From Fidelibacterota bacterium (GTDB lineage Bacteria; Fidelibacterota; UBA2242), in assembly GCA_016783665.1 (NCBI GenBank), contig JADHWC010000011.1, positions 1 through 42,505 of the forward strand: DNA of 42,505 nt, read 5' to 3'. Numbering within the stretch: position 1 is the stretch's first letter; every line of letters begins with the position of its first letter. Positions 38,838 through 42,505 of this stretch are shown here, one piece after another. The notes under the pieces are model-generated. The model did not search any database and was not told the DNA's origin. It saw only the letters and a list, made by a program, of their open reading frames with translations. Position numbers and translations under genes: made by a program.

Positions 38838-41800
38838 TTATTTCACCAGAAGTACTTTTTTATGGGCGGTATAGTTGCGGGCATTCATGCGGCATAAATA
38901 CATACCTCCGGGCACAGAGACTCCATATGAGTCAGCGCCGTCCCACAGGGCCTCATAAACACCAGGGGAATGGTCACCCGACGCAATCGTTTTGATGCGT
39001 TTTCCAAGAATGTCGTAGATTGTCACATCTACGGGTCCGAATTCTGACACCTCATACCGAATAGTTGTAATGCGGTTGAACGGGTTTGGATAGTTCTGAT
39101 GGAGGATATAATTCGTTGGCGCGTATTTATCGTAATGTCTTCGATATCCGATTGTCGTAAACACAAATGGGTTTTGATCGCTGTTAGAAGCCCAGGTTTC
39201 CTTTCCACTATTATCAACAGCCACGACTTTCCAAAAATATTTCGTTTGCCGGTCCAGAGGTCTCATTGAAAAGTATGATACAATGGCGCTGTCTTCGGAA
39301 GAAAGCACGATTTCATTTGTGTTTGTTTGAAAAAGACTGTCCGTGCCGTAGAACAGAATATATTTTATTTCACTTGCCAGGTCTTTATCGGTGGTTGTCT
39401 GCCACATGAATTGAGCATCGGTTCTGACGGAATCTTCATAAAAACGAGGCGATAATAGCTGGAAATTTTTTGGCGGATTATCGTATGCGTTCACCCCAAA
39501 ATATTGAATAGTTGACCAGTCAGATTTTTTCCCGTCCGGATCTAACGCTGCAATCTGGTAGCCATAGTAAACGTCTTCTTTCAAGTGGGGCAGCTGTATG
39601 CCGGGCACACCTAAATCACTATGACTAAAGTAATGTTTCTTGGGTTTTTCTGTCAGAAAATAACGGAGGATATAATAAATGTCTCTGTCGGATTGCCCGG
39701 GATCGGGGTCGGTAGTTGGCGTCCAGCTGATTAGAGGCGTCGGTGTTTCTACAATCATTGAGTCTTTCGGGAGAAAGCCGGCGGAGACAGGAAAAGGTTG
39801 TTCTTGTATCTGATTGGTTATAAATGAATTTATGGTTGACCACGTTGAAAGCGCCCCGTGAGAATCTATTGCCCTGACGCGGTAAAACCATTTGGCGTTT
39901 TCAATAAGCTCGTCGGTAATCTGGAAATAGTTTTCACCGGCGCCGCTTGTAAATATCCTGGTTTTGCTTTCGGGAAATAAGGCGGCGTCAGAAAGTTCAA
40001 GTTGATATGAAATACTCAGGTGTAAATCAGAGAAATCGGGATCGCGAGCCGGACTCCAGCGAATTAGAGGAGTTTGAGACCTTACGGTCTCCCCATTCGA
40101 CGGCGAGAAACCGCCCGTGACGGCTTCGGGAGGATTGTTTTGAGAATTGTATATAAACCTTCGTGGTGTTTTCAAGGGTGGACTGGTAATCCGGAATTTA
40201 TCTTCGGCAAATATTCGCCAGTAATACATATGGTTGTCCTTTAATCTGCTTTTTCCGGGAATCTCATGAAGTAAAACGCTGATACCGTTTGACGGAGGCG
40301 GGGTTAATGTGTCTATCCATGTTGCTGTTTGTAACGCAGGTACACGGATGCTGATTAGTGGCGGACGAAATTTTGAAGAATTGTCAATTTCGATAATATA
40401 CGAAATAGTATCACCCGGGTCAGGGTCCCAGCCGGCTTCCCACCAGAACCCGGCTTCTGGTCCAATTTCCATTAGATCTCGCGGTAAAATCAATTTAACA
40501 GGACCCGCCGGTGGTTCGTTATATCGGTTAATCCAGAATGTGTGGATACTCGACCAGAAGGATTTGCTTTCTTCAAGATCTATCGACTGGACACGCCAGT
40601 AATATTGAGCGTTTTCGAGCAATGCAGTCTTCAGACGGATCCGGGTGTGGTTGTAGGGGCAGTCCTGTAAGATAAATTTTGTTCCGCTAAAGGAACGGTT
40701 TTGACTGATTTGAACCCGATAGCGAAGCTGGTCGGATACATCAGAATCATAAGCTGCGTGCCAGCGAATTACCGGGTGTTGCGTTTTTATAATGGCTGAA
40801 TCGGGAAAGAAACCGGACTGCGGTTGTAGGGGCGGTTTGTTTATGTTATCATCATACCGGAAGTAGGCGCTTTCATGGGTTGACACCTCTCCTCCCCAAT
40901 TATCAAAGATGCTTAGTTGAACATCATAATAGTGTCCAACAATCAGTTTACTAAGATCAATACGATGCAGCTGATAGCGAACGAGATTATTGTAGCCGAT
41001 ACTGAAATTAGACGCCAACCTGAATCTTGACAGGTCGACAAGAGTGTCCGAGAGGTGTTCGATAAATATCGGCTCTTTTGTATCATGATTTAAAATAATT
41101 ACATCGAAGGATAACCTGTCGGCTTTGTCTGGGTCATCTTCAAATTGCCAGATAATATATTGCTCGGGGCTAAGAATTTGCCCGTTCCGGGGAGAGATTA
41201 TAACAGGAACCGGAGGCGGCAGGTTTCCAAGATTAAGCGTGAACGATCCGCTCTGATTGCTGGTTTGTTTCAGACCTCCATGGTCTATTGCTGTTACTTT
41301 CCAATAATATGTCCGGTGGTTTTCGAAATCTCCCGGGGAGAGTTTTGTAAATTGTGGGGACGTTTGGGCGGTTTTGACGAGATATTTGAATGAAGGGTCG
41401 ATGGAATATTCGACAACGTACTTTGAAATGCCTTTTCCAAATTTTTCATCGGGGTCGATGGCAGGACGCCACGTTAGAGTCGGGACTTCAATTAATGTAT
41501 CCCCGCCAACGGGGGAGACTAAATCGAATTTATCAGGGATATCGTTAATTCTATTGATGTGGAATGGTTGTGCTTTGCTCCACGGAGAATATTCAACACC
41601 ATCACTCGAACGGACTCTGGCGTAGAAAGTAGAATTGTCCGGAAGGATAATCGTAACAGGTATACGGTTCTGATTGGTTTGGACAATCGACGCCGACAGC
41701 AATGTGTCTAATTGCAGATCGTTGCCGGATGAATCTCCGGTGATTTGGAAATGATAAAAAAGGTCGGATGGCGGGATTTGGAGATCGTCGGACTGTACGA

Positions 41801-42284
41801 TCGGGAAAGAAAAGTGGATACTTTCAAAAACCGGTGGCTTTTGCATACCAATTTGAGGAGCCGTCGGTGGTGTGTTCATCGTGAAAGATATTGATTCTTC
41901 AACGGACCAACCCGAATCCGGCGAAACAAGCTGAATTGAGAATAAGTATGTATTGCCGTCAAGTAAAGCGCCAAGACTGATAAAGTGAAACCGACTACCG
42001 TAATATCTATGAGCACCAGAACGCCACAGGATGGAATCCCTACTATCGGCAAGTTGAGAAATAATCATTTCCATCTGCAGATTCCCGGAGGTATCCGATA
42101 GAGACCAATGAAATTGGGGAGCATGATTTATGCATTGACGGGTATCGGACTCGCCTGAAATACCGAGATCGATTATTTCTACAGGGTTTTGGGATCTGTC
42201 TTTAGCATTAATGGTTCGGACTCCGAATGCGAGAAACAGAACCAGACAGATAATATCAATGTTTAATCGTAAATTGCGTCCCAT
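38838..42284 (-). CDS. Large secreted multi-FnIII-like-repeat protein with T9SS type A C-terminal sorting domain
   Basis: Signal LNIDIICLVLFLAFGVRTINA; repeated modules of the form PxxxF(S/L)P..G......P.(I/L).W..A.DPD......Y.(V/I)..S....F; C-terminus NYILHQNYPNPFNRITTIRYEVSEFGPVDVTIYDILGKRIKTIASGDHSPGVYEALWDGADSYGVSVPGGMYLCRMNA. Confidence 0.88.
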   Translation of the reverse strand: MGRNLRLNIDIICLVLFLAFGVRTINAKDRSQNPVEIIDLGISGESDTRQCINHAPQFHWSLSDTSGNLQMEMIISQLADSRDSILWRSGAHRYYGSRFHFISLGALLDGNTYLFSIQLVSPDSGWSVEESISFTMNTPPTAPQIGMQKPPVFESIHFSFPIVQSDDLQIPPSDLFYHFQITGDSSGNDLQLDTLLSASIVQTNQNRIPVTIILPDNSTFYARVRSSDGVEYSPWSKAQPFHINRINDIPDKFDLVSPVGGDTLIEVPTLTWRPAIDPDEKFGKGISKYVVEYSIDPSFKYLVKTAQTSPQFTKLSPGDFENHRTYYWKVTAIDHGGLKQTSNQSGSFTLNLGNLPPPVPVIISPRNGQILSPEQYIIWQFEDDPDKADRLSFDVIILNHDTKEPIFIEHLSDTLVDLSRFRLASNFSIGYNNLVRYQLHRIDLSKLIVGHYYDVQLSIFDNWGGEVSTHESAYFRYDDNINKPPLQPQSGFFPDSAIIKTQHPVIRWHAAYDSDVSDQLRYRVQISQNRSFSGTKFILQDCPYNHTRIRLKTALLENAQYYWRVQSIDLEESKSFWSSIHTFWINRYNEPPAGPVKLILPRDLMEIGPEAGFWWEAGWDPDPGDTISYIIEIDNSSKFRPPLISIRVPALQTATWIDTLTPPPSNGISVLLHEIPGKSRLKDNHMYYWRIFAEDKFRITSPPLKTPRRFIYNSQNNPPEAVTGGFSPSNGETVRSQTPLIRWSPARDPDFSDLHLSISYQLELSDAALFPESKTRIFTSGAGENYFQITDELIENAKWFYRVRAIDSHGALSTWSTINSFITNQIQEQPFPVSAGFLPKDSMIVETPTPLISWTPTTDPDPGQSDRDIYYILRYFLTEKPKKHYFSHSDLGVPGIQLPHLKEDVYYGYQIAALDPDGKKSDWSTIQYFGVNAYDNPPKNFQLLSPRFYEDSVRTDAQFMWQTTTDKDLASEIKYILFYGTDSLFQTNTNEIVLSSEDSAIVSYFSMRPLDRQTKYFWKVVAVDNSGKETWASNSDQNPFVFTTIGYRRHYDKYAPTNYILHQNYPNPFNRITTIRYEVSEFGPVDVTIYDILGKRIKTIASGDHSPGVYEALWDGADSYGVSVPGGMYLCRMNARNYTAHKKVLLVK

Positions 42285-42455
42285 ACCCCATTAATTTAGA
42301 TAAAGGGCTGCATTTTTACATCAATTTTAGGCAAGAAATTTAGATTAAGGTAATGTAGTAATAATTGGTATAATAGACAAATAATGGTGGCTGAAATAGC
42401 GGTAATCGATTAATACTCAGCGAATTACAGAGAATTTTTATATATTAAGATAAAA

Positions 42456-42505
42456 ATGGTTAAGAAAACATGTCCCAGATGTCACTCTAGACAGACAAAA
42501 AAAAC
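42456..42505 (+). CDS. 5' end of an unidentified ORF with a CxxC zinc-ribbon-like start (truncated by the window)
   Basis: ATGGTTAAGAAAACATGTCCCAGATGTCACTC: MVKKTCPRCHSRQTKK...; only 16 codons visible. Confidence 0.35.
   Translation, partial: MVKKTCPRCHSRQTKK

Noticed and set aside
38672-38995. ORF 38672..38995 (+)
   Set aside because: Out of frame over the GGCT-like gene and antisense to the conserved T9SS C-terminal domain; no domain features.

Overview
Bacterial replication-origin region, probably from the FCB superphylum: it has a T9SS-type C-terminal sorting domain, a TonB receptor with a carboxypeptidase-regulatory-like domain, and a DUF4249-like lipoprotein. The left 18 kb is one long leftward block: gyrA(partial)-gyrB-dciA-recF-dnaN-three parvulin/SurA-like genes-mfd-mnmG-mnmE-yidC-yidD-rnpA-rpmH. 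An AT-rich intergenic region with DnaA-box-like TGTTGATAA motifs (putative oriC) follows, then rightward dnaA and ssb. The right part holds a TGS/uridine-kinase-like protein, a DMT-like membrane protein plus a P-loop protein, an ArsC/LMW-PTP-like protein, queG, plsX, comM, a TonB receptor with DUF4249-like partner, an ABC exporter operon, a PadR regulator, a tryptophanase-like PLP enzyme, a GGCT-like protein and a large FnIII-like/T9SS protein. Main points for a second look: (1) parS-like palindromes embedded in the first codons of mfd and mnmG; (2) dnaN-recF-dciA-gyrBA separated from dnaA and placed on the opposite strand, with DnaA-box-like motifs upstream of both dnaA and dnaN; (3) gyrB with no ATG/GTG/TTG at its expected N-terminus and a possible AUA start in an ATAG overlap; (4) rpmH missing from the ORF track and overlapping the rnpA start; (5) an unlisted Fis-type HTH mini-ORF between plsX and comM; (6) a 668-bp segment just after the tryptophanase-like gene, bounded by ~21-bp imperfect inverted repeats, carrying a membrane-protein ORF broken by an in-frame TAA and followed by a multi-hairpin attC-like palindrome. 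No CRISPR array, rRNA, tRNA, transposase or integrase was recognised.
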